Counted from the first letter of the stretch, positions 39,483-50,014 are shown. The stretch is 64,000 bases of DNA from SAR92 clade bacterium H231 (GCA_025153775.1 JAOALC010000004.1:496001-560000), one strand, 5' to 3'. Made by a program: numbers and translations. Notes: generated by a model not told the origin, from the letters alone.

Positions 39483-40676
39483 CTATGGGGAGACAGCCAC
39501 GCCGGCCACCCTGCCCATAACCACCTCATTGCCAGCGCGGGGGTCAGTGGGAATATTGCGAGCCAGCACCAGACTTATCGCCGCCATACCAGTGCCCATA
39601 AGAAATACCGCAGCCGGAGATACCAGCCACACCAGTCCAAATGCCGCGGGAATTGCCACTGCGGCAATATGATTAATGGTGAAAGCCACACCAGCTGTCG
39701 ACGCCATATCTGCTGGATCTGCTATCTTCTGAAAATAGGTCTTAATGGCAATAGCCAGCGAAAAGAACAGATGATCCAGCACATAGAGGCTGGCCGCCCA
39801 CAGTGCACTGTCAACAAAGGCGTAGGCGGTAAAGACACAGATAAGCCCGCAGTACTCAAAAGTCAGGGCCCGGCGCTCACCTATGCGCCCCACAAGAGCA
39901 CCAATCTTGCCAGCAAACGCCCAGTTAAATAAGTGATTGATTAGGTATAGCGCGGCAATATCACTGACCGAATAGCCAAATTTCTCAACCATCAAAAAGC
40001 CGGCAAACACCACAAATATTTGTCGCCTGGCACCCCCCATAAAAGTGAGCGCATAGTACAGCCAGTAGCGCTTGCGCATCAGCAGATGCTTGCGCTGGGG
40101 CGTAGTGTTCTCAAAACGGGGAAACCCCAGCCAGGCAAAGGCCGTGAGCAGCAGACAGATGCCACCCCCAAGCAGATATATAATCTGATAGCTGAGGCCA
40201 AACTGATCCTGGGCAAACCACAGAAAAGCATAGACAACCAGCGAAGCCATAGACCCCACGGCAATCAGCTGGCCCAATACCCTGGGCGCCTCATCGATAC
40301 TCAACCACTGCAGCGACAGAGACTGCTTTACCGTCTCGTAATAATGAAACCCCACCGACATAATAAAGGTGGTTAGATAGAGCCCAACCACCGACGGGAA
40401 ATACCCTGCTATAGCAACACCAATCCCCAGTACCGCCAGAGACAGATAGGCAAATATCTGCTCTTTAATAATCAGCAGCACCAGCACCGCAGTAAAGGCC
40501 AAGAACCCTGGTATTTCGCGAACACTCTGCAATATACCAATTTCAGCACCGGTAAAACTGGCCTTCTCAATCACAAAGTTATTGAGCAGCGCCATCCAGG
40601 TGGCAAAGGCAATAGTCATTGCCACAGTCATCACTATTAAAAGATTCTTTGGCGTCTGCCAGGGTTTTGTAGTCAA
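39483..40676 (-). CDS. Major facilitator superfamily transporter
   Basis: A 397-residue protein with about 12 hydrophobic segments. The N-terminal half holds LTTFIMSVGFHYYETVKQSLSLQW; the second half holds the loop GRIGERRALTFEYCGL, like an MFS motif A variant. Substrate unknown. The start is TTG at 40676 with GGAG six bases upstream; the next in-frame ATG would remove the first 15 residues. It converges on the PGPGW gene. Confidence 0.82.
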   Translation of the reverse strand: MTTKPWQTPKNLLIVMTVAMTIAFATWMALLNNFVIEKASFTGAEIGILQSVREIPGFLAFTAVLVLLIIKEQIFAYLSLAVLGIGVAIAGYFPSVVGLYLTTFIMSVGFHYYETVKQSLSLQWLSIDEAPRVLGQLIAVGSMASLVVYAFLWFAQDQFGLSYQIIYLLGGGICLLLTAFAWLGFPRFENTTPQRKHLLMRKRYWLYYALTFMGGARRQIFVVFAGFLMVEKFGYSVSDIAALYLINHLFNWAFAGKIGALVGRIGERRALTFEYCGLICVFTAYAFVDSALWAASLYVLDHLFFSLAIAIKTYFQKIADPADMASTAGVAFTINHIAAVAIPAAFGLVWLVSPAAVFLMGTGMAAISLVLARNIPTDPRAGNEVVMGRVAGVAVSP

Positions 40677-40725
40677 GGACTGCTCTCCAAACTCTTAGGG
40701 GTAAATATAAAATCCTTAGCTGAGC

Positions 40726-41448
40726 TTAGGACAATTCCAGTGCCTCAAGGGCCACCTGCGCCGAGGGCAACTGCCAGTCAATACTGGTCTGCCCCTGCTG
40801 CTGCAGATATTGGTTGGTGGCAGAAAAATGCTTGCAACCGAGAAACCCGCGATAGGCGGACAGCGGCGACGGGTGCACAGACTTTAACACCAGGTGGCGG
40901 GACTGGTCGATAAAGGCGCCCTTTTTCTGAGCATAGCTGCCCCAGAGCAAAAACACTATGCCCCGACGCTGATCATTTAGCGCCCGGATAGCAGAGTCGG
41001 TAAACTGCTCCCAGCCCTTGCCCTGATGAGCTCCGGCATCGGCCTGCTCTACAGTCAGAGTGGCATTGAGCAGCAGCACCCCCTGCTGGGCCCAGCTGGT
41101 AAGGCAGCCATGGCCCGGCTGAACTATCCCCAGATCATCGGCCTGCTCTTTGTAAATATTAGCCAGTGAGGGTGGCACCTTAACGCCTGGCACCACAGAA
41201 AAACACAGGCCATGGGCCTGATTTGGACCATGGTAAGGGTCCTGCCCCAGTATCACCACCCGCACCTGATCAAATGGCGTGCTATTAAATGCCGCGAACC
41301 ACTGTGACCCAGGAGGATAAATAACCTTGCCAGCACTTTTTTGCTGCTGCAAAAACTGCCGCAACTGCTGCATATAGGGTTGATCAAATTCACTGCCAAG
41401 CACTGCAAGCCAGCTCGGATCCAACTTCACAGATCCCTGATCCACCAT
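40726..41448 (-). CDS. ung: Uracil-DNA glycosylase
   Basis: Excises uracil from DNA. The 240 residues are family 1: the water-activating loop GQDPYHG (Asp70), the uracil pocket [12 protein letters not shown], and the minor-groove loop [13 protein letters not shown] with His192. Divergent from the MATE gene. Confidence 0.98.
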   Translation of the reverse strand: MVDQGSVKLDPSWLAVLGSEFDQPYMQQLRQFLQQQKSAGKVIYPPGSQWFAAFNSTPFDQVRVVILGQDPYHGPNQAHGLCFSVVPGVKVPPSLANIYKEQADDLGIVQPGHGCLTSWAQQGVLLLNATLTVEQADAGAHQGKGWEQFTDSAIRALNDQRRGIVFLLWGSYAQKKGAFIDQSRHLVLKSVHPSPLSAYRGFLGCKHFSATNQYLQQQGQTSIDWQLPSAQVALEALELS

Positions 41449-41517
41449 ATTAATATCCTCTATACAATTAATGAAAAGCTAACTTCCACAGCGCTGCGAA
41501 TGTTATCATAGCTACTC

Positions 41518-42849
41518 ATGCAAACTGTCTCCACTTTCAATATCTGGCGCCTCACCTGGCCGACCATCCTCAGCAATATGGCCTTTATGCTGACCGGTCT
41601 CGTGTTCCTGAAAATTGCCGGTGGCATGGGTATTGACGAAGTTGCAGCTGTGACCACAGGTCAACGTCTGTTCTTTATATTGTTTGCTGTAATGATGGGG
41701 CTCTCAAGTGGCACCACTGCACTGGTGGGTCGCTACTGGGGCGCTGGTAATAAAGAGCTTGCCGGGCGAGTCGCAGCCCTCTCAGTGATTATATTTTTGG
41801 TCGATGGCCTGCTGTTATCTTTTATCGCTATTCCTTTTCTTGAGCCATTGGTGAGCATATTCAGCCTGACCCCAGAAGCTCATGCTCTGGCGGTAGATTT
41901 TGTTTACTACACCGTGCTCTTAGCACCGCCATTACTGATTGTGCTGGTATTCAGCATGGCCTTTCGCGCCACCGGCGATAGCAAAACTCCACTCTGGGCG
42001 GCAGTGGTAGGTGCAGTGCTGGGAGTCTATTTAGGGATTGTCTTCACCTACGGCTGGCATGGCATAGAGCCTATGGGGCTGTCTGGTCTGGCCATTGGCA
42101 ACGGAGTTGGCGCCATTATTACCGTCATAATTTTTATGCTGCTATGGGTGCTGGGTGCGCTGTCATTTAAACCTGCCAACCCGCTACCTGGCTTTGTGCA
42201 AAATGGTCGCGACCTGATTAAAATTGGTATGCCCGCCGCCTTTGAACAGGTATTTTTTCAGGCTGGCCTGTTAGTGTTTTTGGTGTTTTTAGCCAGCTAT
42301 GGCAATGCGGCTTTTGCCACCTACGGCATTGGGCTGTCTATTCTGGGCTTGATGATTGTTATCGCCTTTAGCTTTTCTATCTCCAGCGCAACCCTAGTCA
42401 GCCAGCATCTGGGAGCTGGCGATAAACAGGGCGCCTACAATGCTGGCTGGCGCACCATGCGCACCTGTCTGTATATCATGATCGCGGGCAGCCTGATGAT
42501 GAGCCTGTTCGCTGAAGAAATAGCGCGCTTTATGATTAACGACCCCGAGGTGATCGCGCTTATAGTGCCCTTCATCTATATCATTAGCTGCAGCCTGCCG
42601 CTAATGGGCATTGAGTTCAGTATGGCCGGTGCCCTGCGCGGTGCCGGCGATACCAGATACCCTATGATGGTCACCATATTCAGCATTGCGCTGAGTCGAG
42701 TACTGGTGCCATTTGTGATGGTTCAGGTGGGTGCAGATGTGATGTGGCTCTATGCAACTTCGTTGCTGGATTTTGGTATAAAATCTAGTCTGAATATGCG
42801 CCGCTTCCGTAAAAAAGCTTGGTTACAGGCCTACAATCCGAATCACTAA
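41518..42849 (+). CDS. MATE family efflux transporter
   Basis: A 443-residue multidrug and toxin extrusion antiporter with about 12 transmembrane segments. It has internal two-fold symmetry: FRATGDSKTPLWAAVVGAVLG in the first half matches GALRGAGDTRYPMMVT in the second. The C-terminus is basic (NMRRFRKKAWLQAYNPNH). Drug or cation specificity cannot be told from sequence. Confidence 0.93.
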   Translation: MQTVSTFNIWRLTWPTILSNMAFMLTGLVFLKIAGGMGIDEVAAVTTGQRLFFILFAVMMGLSSGTTALVGRYWGAGNKELAGRVAALSVIIFLVDGLLLSFIAIPFLEPLVSIFSLTPEAHALAVDFVYYTVLLAPPLLIVLVFSMAFRATGDSKTPLWAAVVGAVLGVYLGIVFTYGWHGIEPMGLSGLAIGNGVGAIITVIIFMLLWVLGALSFKPANPLPGFVQNGRDLIKIGMPAAFEQVFFQAGLLVFLVFLASYGNAAFATYGIGLSILGLMIVIAFSFSISSATLVSQHLGAGDKQGAYNAGWRTMRTCLYIMIAGSLMMSLFAEEIARFMINDPEVIALIVPFIYIISCSLPLMGIEFSMAGALRGAGDTRYPMMVTIFSIALSRVLVPFVMVQVGADVMWLYATSLLDFGIKSSLNMRRFRKKAWLQAYNPNH

Positions 42850-42863
42850 CAATCCATGGAATA

Positions 42864-43919
42864 ATGTTTCAAATGCCCCAAGCAGCTCCAGCTTTAGCCC
42901 TTGAAGATCAATATCGCCGTCAAATCGCCTACTGGCTGTTCTTTTGTGCCGCGGTAATATTTGGCATGATTTTACTGGGCGGCGTAACCCGACTGACTAA
43001 CTCCGGGCTATCTATGGTCGACTGGAAGCCTCTGATGGGTATGATTCCGCCCATGTCAGAGGCCGACTGGGAACATATGTTCTGGAAGTACCAGCAGTTT
43101 CCCGAGTACCAAAAAATTAATATGGGCATGTCTCTCGAAGCCTTTAAATCTATCTTTATGTACGAGTACCTGCACCGCATGCTCGGCAGACTGATAGGCG
43201 TTATTTTTATTCTGCCCTTTTTGTTTTTCTACTTCAGCAAACGAATTCAGGCTGGCCTGACGCCAAAACTGATTCTTATGCTAATTGGCGGCGGCTGCCA
43301 GGGCTTGCTGGGCTGGTATATGGTCAAGAGTGGGCTGGTAGACAAGCCAGATGTCAGTCAGTACAGACTCAGTGCCCACCTGGGTGCCGCGGTGCTGATC
43401 TACTCATTTATTCTATGGACTGCCTTCAGTTTGGTCAGCCCCAAAACCAAGCAGCCAATTCAGCTCAGAAAATTTGCCTACAGCCTCAGTGGTTTAATCT
43501 TTGCAATGATTCTTTCCGGGGGCCTGGTCGCTGGCACCAAAGCCGGGTACGCCTACCCCACCTGGCCGCTGATGGGAGATAGCTTTATACCGCCCGGTCT
43601 CTACAGCATGGCGCCAGCCTGGCTGTCGGCCTTTGAAGATATCACCACCATTCAGTTTAACCACAGAATATTTGCCTATGTGATTGTGGCACTGGTACTA
43701 ACCTTTGCCGCCAAAGCGCTTAAGACCGATATACAGGGACCCGCCAGAATAGGAATCTTCGCCCTGGTAGGTTTTTTGATACTGCAGGTAACTCTAGGTA
43801 TCAGTACATTAATATTTTATATGCCCGTGCCCGTAGCTGCCGCCCATCAGGTCGGCGCAGTGGCTCTGCTAAGTGCCTCTTTATTTGTCAGTCACAGCCT
43901 GGCCAACAGCGCAGAGTAG
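42864..43919 (+). CDS. ctaA: Heme A synthase (CtaA/Cox15, long type)
   Basis: Oxidises the C8 methyl of heme O to make heme A for cytochrome oxidase. About 351 residues with eight transmembrane helices. Heme-ligand histidines are recognisable in [26 protein letters not shown] and AAHQVG, and the conserved [18 protein letters not shown] is near the N-terminus. The ATG at 42864 was preferred because the frame further upstream overlaps the MATE gene. Other cytochrome oxidase genes are not in the window. Confidence 0.94.
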   Translation: MFQMPQAAPALALEDQYRRQIAYWLFFCAAVIFGMILLGGVTRLTNSGLSMVDWKPLMGMIPPMSEADWEHMFWKYQQFPEYQKINMGMSLEAFKSIFMYEYLHRMLGRLIGVIFILPFLFFYFSKRIQAGLTPKLILMLIGGGCQGLLGWYMVKSGLVDKPDVSQYRLSAHLGAAVLIYSFILWTAFSLVSPKTKQPIQLRKFAYSLSGLIFAMILSGGLVAGTKAGYAYPTWPLMGDSFIPPGLYSMAPAWLSAFEDITTIQFNHRIFAYVIVALVLTFAAKALKTDIQGPARIGIFALVGFLILQVTLGISTLIFYMPVPVAAAHQVGAVALLSASLFVSHSLANSAE

Positions 43920-43962
43920 CCAGGGGTTTAGGGCCCAAAGAATCAACCATTGGAGAGATAGT

Positions 43963-44259
43963 ATGAAAAAACTAGTTATTACATTCATAGCAGCAACATT
44001 GTCATTTGGCGCCCTCGCCGGAGACCCAGCCGCAGGTAAGGCCAAATCCATGACCTGTGCCGGCTGTCACGGCATGAACGGCATCAGCAACAATGGCATG
44101 TGGCCTAACCTCGCCGGGCAGAAAGAACCCTACCTGGCAAGCCAGCTCAAGCAGTTTAGAGATGGCAAGCGCGACAATGCCATGATGACAGCCATGGCCA
44201 AAGGCCTGAGTGACGAAGATATTGCCAATCTGGCCGCTTACTACGCAAGCTTGAAATAA
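43963..44259 (+). CDS. Cytochrome c553-like periplasmic cytochrome
   Basis: A 98-residue class I cytochrome c with a cleavable signal ([21 protein letters not shown]). The heme site CAGCH is near residue 32 and the Met ligand lies in [23 protein letters not shown]. It equals one half of cytochrome c4. The ATG at 43963 follows GGAGAG. It is 43 bases after ctaA and ends in a strong terminator. Confidence 0.93.
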   Translation: MKKLVITFIAATLSFGALAGDPAAGKAKSMTCAGCHGMNGISNNGMWPNLAGQKEPYLASQLKQFRDGKRDNAMMTAMAKGLSDEDIANLAAYYASLK

Positions 44260-44276
44260 GCCTGCAAGTCAGACAT

Positions 44277-44306
44277 AAAAAAGCCCAGCACTTGCTGGGC
44301 TTTTTT
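44277..44306. terminator. Bidirectional intrinsic terminator
   Basis: AGCCCAGC (44282-44289) and GCTGGGCT (44294-44301) form a perfect stem with a 4-base loop, flanked by A6 and T6 runs. It ends the cytochrome gene (plus) and lysS (minus). Confidence 0.95.
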
Positions 44307-44331
44307 GTATCCGCTTTGTATCAGCGCCTCA

Positions 44332-45825
44332 CTACTCAGGGCGCATATGGGGAAATAACAGCACATCGCGGATAGACGGCGAATCCGTCAACAACATCAC
44401 CAGCCGATCAATACCAATACCCTCACCAGCCGTCGGCGGCATACCGTATTCCAGCGCACGAATATAGTCCGCATCAAAGTGCATAGCCTCATCATCACCG
44501 GCATCCTTCTCCGCCACCTGCTGCTTAAAGCGCGACTCCTGATCTTCCGCATCGTTAAGCTCCGAGAAACCATTAGCAATCTCACGGCCACCCACAAAGA
44601 ACTCAAAGCGATCAGTCACATGAGGGTCCTGATCATTGCGGCGCGCCAGCGGCGACACTTCGGCAGGATACATAGTAATAAAAGTAGGCTGCTCTAAAAG
44701 ATGCTCAACCGTCTTCTCAAAAATCTCAATCTGCACCTTGCCCAGACCCCAGATATCCTTTAGAGGAATATGCAGCTCCTCAGCAATCTTGCGAGCACCA
44801 GCTTCATCAGCCAACTGCTCAGCACTGATATCCGGGTTGTACTGCAAAATAGAATCAAACACCGACAGGCGGGTAAATGGCTCAGCAAAGTCATAATGAG
44901 TCTCGCTCACCACCTCGCCCTCAGCATCCTTAACCGTATTCACCACCTTAGTCGAACCCAGCACCTCAGTGGTCATCTTGCGCAGCATATCCTCAGTCAG
45001 ATCCATCAGATCATTAAAATCTGCATAGGCCTGGTAGAACTCCAACATAGTGAACTCAGGATTATGACGCGTCGACAAACCCTCATTGCGGAAATTGCGG
45101 TTAATCTCATAAACCCGCTCAAAACCACCCACCACCAGCCGCTTCAGATAAAGCTCCGGCGCAATACGCATATACATATCAATATCCAGCGCATTGTGAT
45201 GAGTCACAAAAGGACGCGCCACAGCACCCCCAGGAATCACCTGCAACATAGGTGTCTCTACTTCCAGATAGTCCGCGTCATTTAAATAGCGACGAATAAA
45301 ATCCACCACCTTAGAACGCACCCGGAACGTATTGCGCACCTCAGGGTTAACAATCAGATCCACATAGCGCTGACGGTAACGCATCTCCTGATCCGCCAGA
45401 CCATGAAACTTATCCGGCAGCGGACGCAATGCCTTAGTGAGCAACTGATACTCATCCATCTGCACATAGAGGTCACCCTTGCCCGACAGATGCAGCGCGC
45501 CTTTAATACCAACAATATCACCCAAATCAAGGGACTTAGCAAAGGGCCGCGCCTCTTTGGTCACATACAGCTGAATAGTATCTGAGCTGTCCTGCACCAC
45601 AATAAAAGCACCGCGATTGCGAATCACACGACCAGCCACCGAGACAACTTTGCCCAGCTTCTCCAAATCTTCTTTGGTCTCATGGCCAAAGCCAGACTGC
45701 AGCTCCGCCGCGCTGTGCTCCGGCCGAAAGTCATTAGGAAATACCGCCCCGCCCTCTTCACGCAATGCATGAAGCTTAGCCCGACGCTCAGCAATTAACT
45801 TATTCTCGTCTTGTTGATCAGTCAT
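44332..45825 (-). CDS. lysS: Lysyl-tRNA synthetase (class II)
   Basis: Charges tRNA-Lys. The 497 residues have an N-terminal OB anticodon-binding domain ([19 protein letters not shown]) and the class II catalytic core: motif 2 [18 protein letters not shown] and motif 3 [11 protein letters not shown]. It lies downstream of prfB, the conserved prfB-lysS order, but 290 bases away because of an inserted repeat element. Confidence 0.98.
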   Translation of the reverse strand: MTDQQDENKLIAERRAKLHALREEGGAVFPNDFRPEHSAAELQSGFGHETKEDLEKLGKVVSVAGRVIRNRGAFIVVQDSSDTIQLYVTKEARPFAKSLDLGDIVGIKGALHLSGKGDLYVQMDEYQLLTKALRPLPDKFHGLADQEMRYRQRYVDLIVNPEVRNTFRVRSKVVDFIRRYLNDADYLEVETPMLQVIPGGAVARPFVTHHNALDIDMYMRIAPELYLKRLVVGGFERVYEINRNFRNEGLSTRHNPEFTMLEFYQAYADFNDLMDLTEDMLRKMTTEVLGSTKVVNTVKDAEGEVVSETHYDFAEPFTRLSVFDSILQYNPDISAEQLADEAGARKIAEELHIPLKDIWGLGKVQIEIFEKTVEHLLEQPTFITMYPAEVSPLARRNDQDPHVTDRFEFFVGGREIANGFSELNDAEDQESRFKQQVAEKDAGDDEAMHFDADYIRALEYGMPPTAGEGIGIDRLVMLLTDSPSIRDVLLFPHMRPE

Positions 45826-45895
45826 AATTTGGTCTTTGTATTTATTTCAATAATTAAGTTAGCCATCAATCAAACCCTGCTCGGTCAACGATGCT

Positions 45896-46080
45896 CCCCA
45901 AGGGTAAGCATCTGAGACCGTGAGTGGCAGGGATGCCACTCTCGAGCGTACATGGACGACGCACACGGATGTGCTAGTGTCGCGGGAGGCATGGATGCCG
46001 TTAGCGACCGTATTCACAGCGTGTCTCAGATGCTTGCCCTGCATTGCATCCGTATTTAATACTCCCGACATGCCCTTGGG
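45896..46080. repeat. Nested inverted-repeat element (REP/MITE-like) between prfB and lysS
   Basis: This fills most of the gene-less 45826-46115. An inner pair of 16-base arms (45903-45918 and 46023-46038, one mismatch) bounds 136 bases; an outer pair CCCAAGGG (45896-45903) and CCCTTGGG (46073-46080) flanks it. Inside are three short hairpins built on GGATG: GGCAGGGATGCC, GCACACGGATGTGC and GGCATGGATGCC. Similar GGATG-centred intergenic repeats are seen in marine gammaproteobacteria. No coding frame is convincing. Confidence 0.75.
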
Positions 46081-46115
46081 CTGCATCCGCATTCAGTGCC
46101 CAAAGTGACTCAGTT

Positions 46116-47211
46116 TTACAACCCAGCTTTTAACGAAGCCACGATAAACTGATCCAACTTCCCATCCAACACCGCCTGAGTATTACGCGTCTCCACACTA
46201 GTACGCAAATCCTTAATCCGCGCATCATCCAACACATAAGACCGAATCTGACTACCCCAACCAATATCCGACTTAGTATCCTCAGTCGCCTGCGCCGCCT
46301 CAGCCCGCTTCAGCATCTCCGCCTCGTACAACTTAGCGCGAAGCATCTGCCAACACTTATCCCGATTCTGATGCTGCGACCTCTGACTCTGACACTGCAC
46401 CACAATACCACTGGGCTCATGGGTCAACCGCACCGCAGAATCCGTCTTATTAATATGCTGACCACCAGCGCCAGACGCCCGGTAAGTATCAGTACGCACA
46501 TCCGAGGGATCAATCTCAATCTCAATATTGTCATCGATCTCCGGCGACACATACACCGCCGAAAACGACGTATGGCGACGATTGCCCGAATCAAACGGCG
46601 ACTTGCGCACCAGCCTGTGCACACCAATCTCCGTGCGCAACCAGCCAAAGGCATATTCGCCACTTATCTGCACCGTCGCACTCTTAATACCAGCTACATC
46701 ACCAGCAGAGCACTCCACCAGCTCCGCCTTAAAACCCTTATCGTCCGCCCAGCGCAGGTACATACGCAACAGCATCTCCGCCCAATCCTGCGCCTCAGTG
46801 CCACCAGAACCAGACTGAATATCCAAATAGGCATTATTAGCATCCATCTCACCGCTAAACATACGGCGAAACTCCAGCTTAGCCAACTGCGCCTCAAGGC
46901 CAGCAATCTCAGCCTCCACCTCAGACACAGTATCAGCGTCATCCTCCTCAACCGCCATCTCCAACAGCTCACGAGAATCAGACACACCAGAGTCCAAATC
47001 CTCAATAGTCTTCACCACCGCTTCCAGAGACGAACGCTCGCGGCCCAGCTCCTGAGCACGCTCCGGGTCATTCCAGACATTGGGTTCGCCGAGTTCTAAC
47101 TCAACCTCAGCCAGACGGTCCTTGCGATTAACATAGTCAAAGATACCCCCTCAACACGTCAGTGCGTGCTTGCAGATCATCGAGGGCGTTGTAGAGCGGA
47201 TTAACTTCCAT
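46116..47211 (-). CDS. prfB: Peptide chain release factor 2, read through a programmed +1 frameshift
   Basis: RF2 ends translation at UAA and UGA. The real start is the ATG at 47211: 24 codons ([20 protein letters not shown]...) end at an in-frame TGA (47139-47137), and a +1 shift continues as [13 protein letters not shown]. After the shift the protein is 364 residues, the normal RF2 size. Key motifs are SPF ([15 protein letters not shown]), which reads the stop codon, and GGQ ([16 protein letters not shown]), which triggers hydrolysis. The zero-frame product alone would be nonfunctional. Confidence 0.97.
47136..47151 (-). promoter_or_regulatory. RF2 programmed frameshift site
   Basis: The minus strand reads AGG GGG TAT CTT TGA C: a Shine-Dalgarno-like AGGGGG, then the CTT slippery codon, the TGA stop and a 3' C. 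This is the canonical autoregulatory site, in which low RF2 lets the ribosome slip one base forward. Confidence 0.96.
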
Positions 47212-47366
47212 TGAATATATAGGCCTAAACCAATTAAGCCGCGCATTTTACCCTAGCTGACAGGCCACACCAAGCTAAAACACAGTTGATTAAGCCACAG
47301 CACTAGCGCAACATAAGGACCGAAAATAAAAACAATAAATTCGCCGCCATACTGGAGAGCCCAGCC

Positions 47367-48452
47367 ATGAAAAATATCAGCCTAAGCCTATTAGCCGCCC
47401 TGCTTGTCTACCTGCTACTGTGGCCCGTCCCCACAGACCCAGTGAGCTGGGAAGCACCCCAAAACCAAGGCTATATTGGCGACTTTGCCCAGAACAACCT
47501 GCTGAGCCAAATCGAAATAATAGAACTCAGCGACACCCACGGGCCCGAAGGCCTGGCCCTATTAAATGGCGACATATACACCGCCACCCGCGAAGGCTGG
47601 ATACTCAAATACAACGAAGCCAGCGGCCAAATTACCAAAATGGCCAACACCCAGGGCAGCCCACTGGGCTTAGTCTTTGATGCCAACGGCAACCTGCTAA
47701 TTGCCGACGCCTACAAAGGCATACTCAGCATGTCCCCAGAGGGTGAGCTCAGCCTACTCACCAACAGCATGGACGGCGTACCCATAGTCTATGCCGATGA
47801 TCTGGATGTCACAGAAGACGGCAAAATATACTTTAGCGACGCCTCCACCAAATTTGGCGCCGAAAGCAATGGCGGTACATATGCCGCCAGCCTGCTAGAT
47901 ATAGCCGAGCACGGTGGCCATGGCCGCCTGCTAGTTTATGACCCCGCCGACCAGAGCACCAAACTGCTGATGGACGGGCTAAATTTTGCCAATGGCGTAG
48001 CCACCGCCGCCGACAGCAGCTTTGTACTGGTGAATGAAACCGGCACCTACCGCATACAAAAATACTGGCTCAAAGGCGACAAAGCGGGCACCGCCGAAGT
48101 ACTGATCGACAACCTGCCCGGCTTCCCTGACAACATAGTGCGCGGCCGCGACGGGCGCTTCTGGGTCGGGCTAGTATCACCCCGCAGCCAACCACTAGAC
48201 GACCTGTCCAGCTCACCCATGCTGCGTAAAATGGTCCAGCGTCTGCCGCAATTTATGCAGCTAAAAGCCGAAGCCTACAGCCATGTATTTGCCATGGATG
48301 CCGAGGGCAATGTGCTCAGCTCACTGCAAGACCCCAATGGCATACACCACACCAATACCGGCGCACTGGAAACCGACAACTGGCTATATATCAGCAGCCT
48401 GCATGCCGACAACCTAGCGCGCATTAGCAAAGAGACTGTTGGTATCCAATGA
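47367..48452 (+). CDS. SMP-30/strictosidine-synthase-like beta-propeller protein
   Basis: A 361-residue protein with an N-terminal signal anchor (ISLSLLAALLVYLLLWPVP), then a six-bladed propeller. Recognisable segments are HGPEGLALLNGDIYTA, GSPLGLVFDANGNLLIADAY, YADDLDVTEDGKIYFSDAS, GLNFANGVA, and NLPGFPDNIVRGRDGRFWVG; PDNI/FWVG is typical of the gluconolactonase/strictosidine synthase (APMAP) group. A lactonase or arylesterase role is possible, but the substrate is unknown. It overlaps selO by 4 bases. Confidence 0.85.
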   Translation: MKNISLSLLAALLVYLLLWPVPTDPVSWEAPQNQGYIGDFAQNNLLSQIEIIELSDTHGPEGLALLNGDIYTATREGWILKYNEASGQITKMANTQGSPLGLVFDANGNLLIADAYKGILSMSPEGELSLLTNSMDGVPIVYADDLDVTEDGKIYFSDASTKFGAESNGGTYAASLLDIAEHGGHGRLLVYDPADQSTKLLMDGLNFANGVATAADSSFVLVNETGTYRIQKYWLKGDKAGTAEVLIDNLPGFPDNIVRGRDGRFWVGLVSPRSQPLDDLSSSPMLRKMVQRLPQFMQLKAEAYSHVFAMDAEGNVLSSLQDPNGIHHTNTGALETDNWLYISSLHADNLARISKETVGIQ

Positions 48453-49909
48453 AGCTTCACAACGCCCAGCTACAGCATACTTATTACGAAACCTTTAAAG
48501 ACCAGGGCGACCTGCACCTAAGCCAGGTTGTCCCCAATGGTTTACAAGAGCCTGTTTTAGTAAACGCCAACCGACAGCTTGCCGAGCAGCTAGGCCTAGG
48601 GATTGAACAGCTAGACAGCCCAGAGTTTTTGCAGCTAATGGCCGGTCATGTGCAGGGCGACAATTTCAACCCCATAGCCCTGGTGTACTCCGGCCACCAA
48701 TTTGGCGTCTGGGCTGGCCAGCTCGGCGATGGCCGCGCCATCACAATAGGCGAGCTAGAAAAAGACGGCGCCCTATGGGATATACAGCTTAAAGGCGCAG
48801 GCACCACCCCCTACTCCAGATTTGCCGACGGCCGCGCCGTGCTGCGCTCAAGTATCCGCGAATACCTCTGCTCCGAAGCCATGCACGGTCTGGGCATAGC
48901 CACCACCAGAGCACTGGCCCTGGTCGACAGCCAAACCCAGGTCTACCGCGAAGAAGTAGAGTCTGGCGCCACCGTCTGCCGCGTCGCCCAGAGCCATATC
49001 CGCTTTGGCTCCTTCGAGCACTTCCACTACCGCAACCAGCCAGACAGCGTCAAAGCCCTGGCCGACTATGTGATTCAGCGCAACTTCCCCCAGTGGGTAG
49101 GCGAAGACAACAAATATTATTTAATGCTGGAAAACTGCGTACTTAAAACCGCCAAAATGATCGCCCAATGGCAATCCGTAGGTTTTAACCACGGCGTGAT
49201 GAATACCGACAATATGAGCATAATCGGCGACACCATAGACTATGGCCCCTTCGGCTTTTTAGATGCCTACGACCCAACCCATATCTGCAACCACTCAGAC
49301 AACCAGGGCCGCTACAGCTTTAAAAACCAACCCAGCGTCGGCCTGTGGAATCTCAATGCCCTGGCCACAGCACTCACCAGCCTCATCAGCAACGAAGACC
49401 TAGTGCGCGCACTGAAACAGTACGAGCCAGAATTTTTAAACCAGTTCAGAAATATTATGGCGAGCAAGATTGGGCTAGAAGAATACCAGCCCCAAGACGA
49501 GCAGCTAATTAACCAGCTGCTGGAGATCATGCAAACCAACAATGTGGACTACACAATATTCTTCAGGCAGCTAGCAGATTATTCCGCAGATAACCCCAGC
49601 ATCAGAGATCAGTTTATCGACCGAGAAAGCTTTGATACCTGGGCAGAAAAATACAGCCAGCGCCTGCAACAACAGAGCAGCAGCGAGCAACAGCGCCACC
49701 AGCAGATGCAGAGCGTTAACCCAAAATATGTACTGCGCAACTATATGGCCCAGGCCGCAATAGATGCAGCCCAGCAGGGAGATTACACAGAAGTGAATTT
49801 GCTGCTAGAGATACTACAGGCACCCTTTGCCGAGCACCCGCAGGCCGAGAAATATGCCGGCCTACCGCCAGACTGGGCAGAGCAAATTTCTGTTAGCTGC
49901 TCATCATAG
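48449..49909 (+). CDS. selO: Protein adenylyltransferase SelO (YdiU)
   Basis: A pseudokinase-fold enzyme that transfers AMP from ATP to protein Ser/Thr/Tyr residues. The 486 residues include SGHQFGVWAGQLGDGRAI, LKGAGTTPYSRFADGRAVLRSS, and the metal-binding HGVMNTDNMSI with DYGPFGFLD. The C-terminus ends VSCSS, the position where eukaryotic SelO has selenocysteine. Its start is coupled (ATGA) to the propeller gene. Confidence 0.95.
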   Translation: MKLHNAQLQHTYYETFKDQGDLHLSQVVPNGLQEPVLVNANRQLAEQLGLGIEQLDSPEFLQLMAGHVQGDNFNPIALVYSGHQFGVWAGQLGDGRAITIGELEKDGALWDIQLKGAGTTPYSRFADGRAVLRSSIREYLCSEAMHGLGIATTRALALVDSQTQVYREEVESGATVCRVAQSHIRFGSFEHFHYRNQPDSVKALADYVIQRNFPQWVGEDNKYYLMLENCVLKTAKMIAQWQSVGFNHGVMNTDNMSIIGDTIDYGPFGFLDAYDPTHICNHSDNQGRYSFKNQPSVGLWNLNALATALTSLISNEDLVRALKQYEPEFLNQFRNIMASKIGLEEYQPQDEQLINQLLEIMQTNNVDYTIFFRQLADYSADNPSIRDQFIDRESFDTWAEKYSQRLQQQSSSEQQRHQQMQSVNPKYVLRNYMAQAAIDAAQQGDYTEVNLLLEILQAPFAEHPQAEKYAGLPPDWAEQISVSCSS

Positions 49910-49966
49910 GGGATACCTAGCCTTAGAGATGGTCGCTCAGTTTTGGCAGCCACTTTCTTAGGGACG

Positions 49967-50014
49967 AAAAAAACCCCTGCTGTAAGGAGGGGGAGTGATA
50001 CAGACCAGCAGGGG
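49967..50014 (-). terminator. Terminator hairpin with anti-Shine-Dalgarno loop; possible small RNA 3' end
   Basis: This lies in the gene-less stretch 49910-50253. On the minus strand CCCCTGCTG and CAGCAGGGG pair around a 23-base loop containing CACTCCCCCTCCTTA, then seven Ts follow. The stem and T-run indicate intrinsic termination of a minus-strand transcript: the Lar-like gene's message or an independent small RNA. The loop resembles the anti-Shine-Dalgarno 3' end of 16S rRNA (ATCACCTCCTTA). No clear promoter was identified. Confidence 0.55.

Noticed and set aside
46371-47099. 242-codon plus-strand open frame opposite prfB
   Set aside because: Arg/His/Leu-rich composition is typical of an antisense shadow; prfB is certain.
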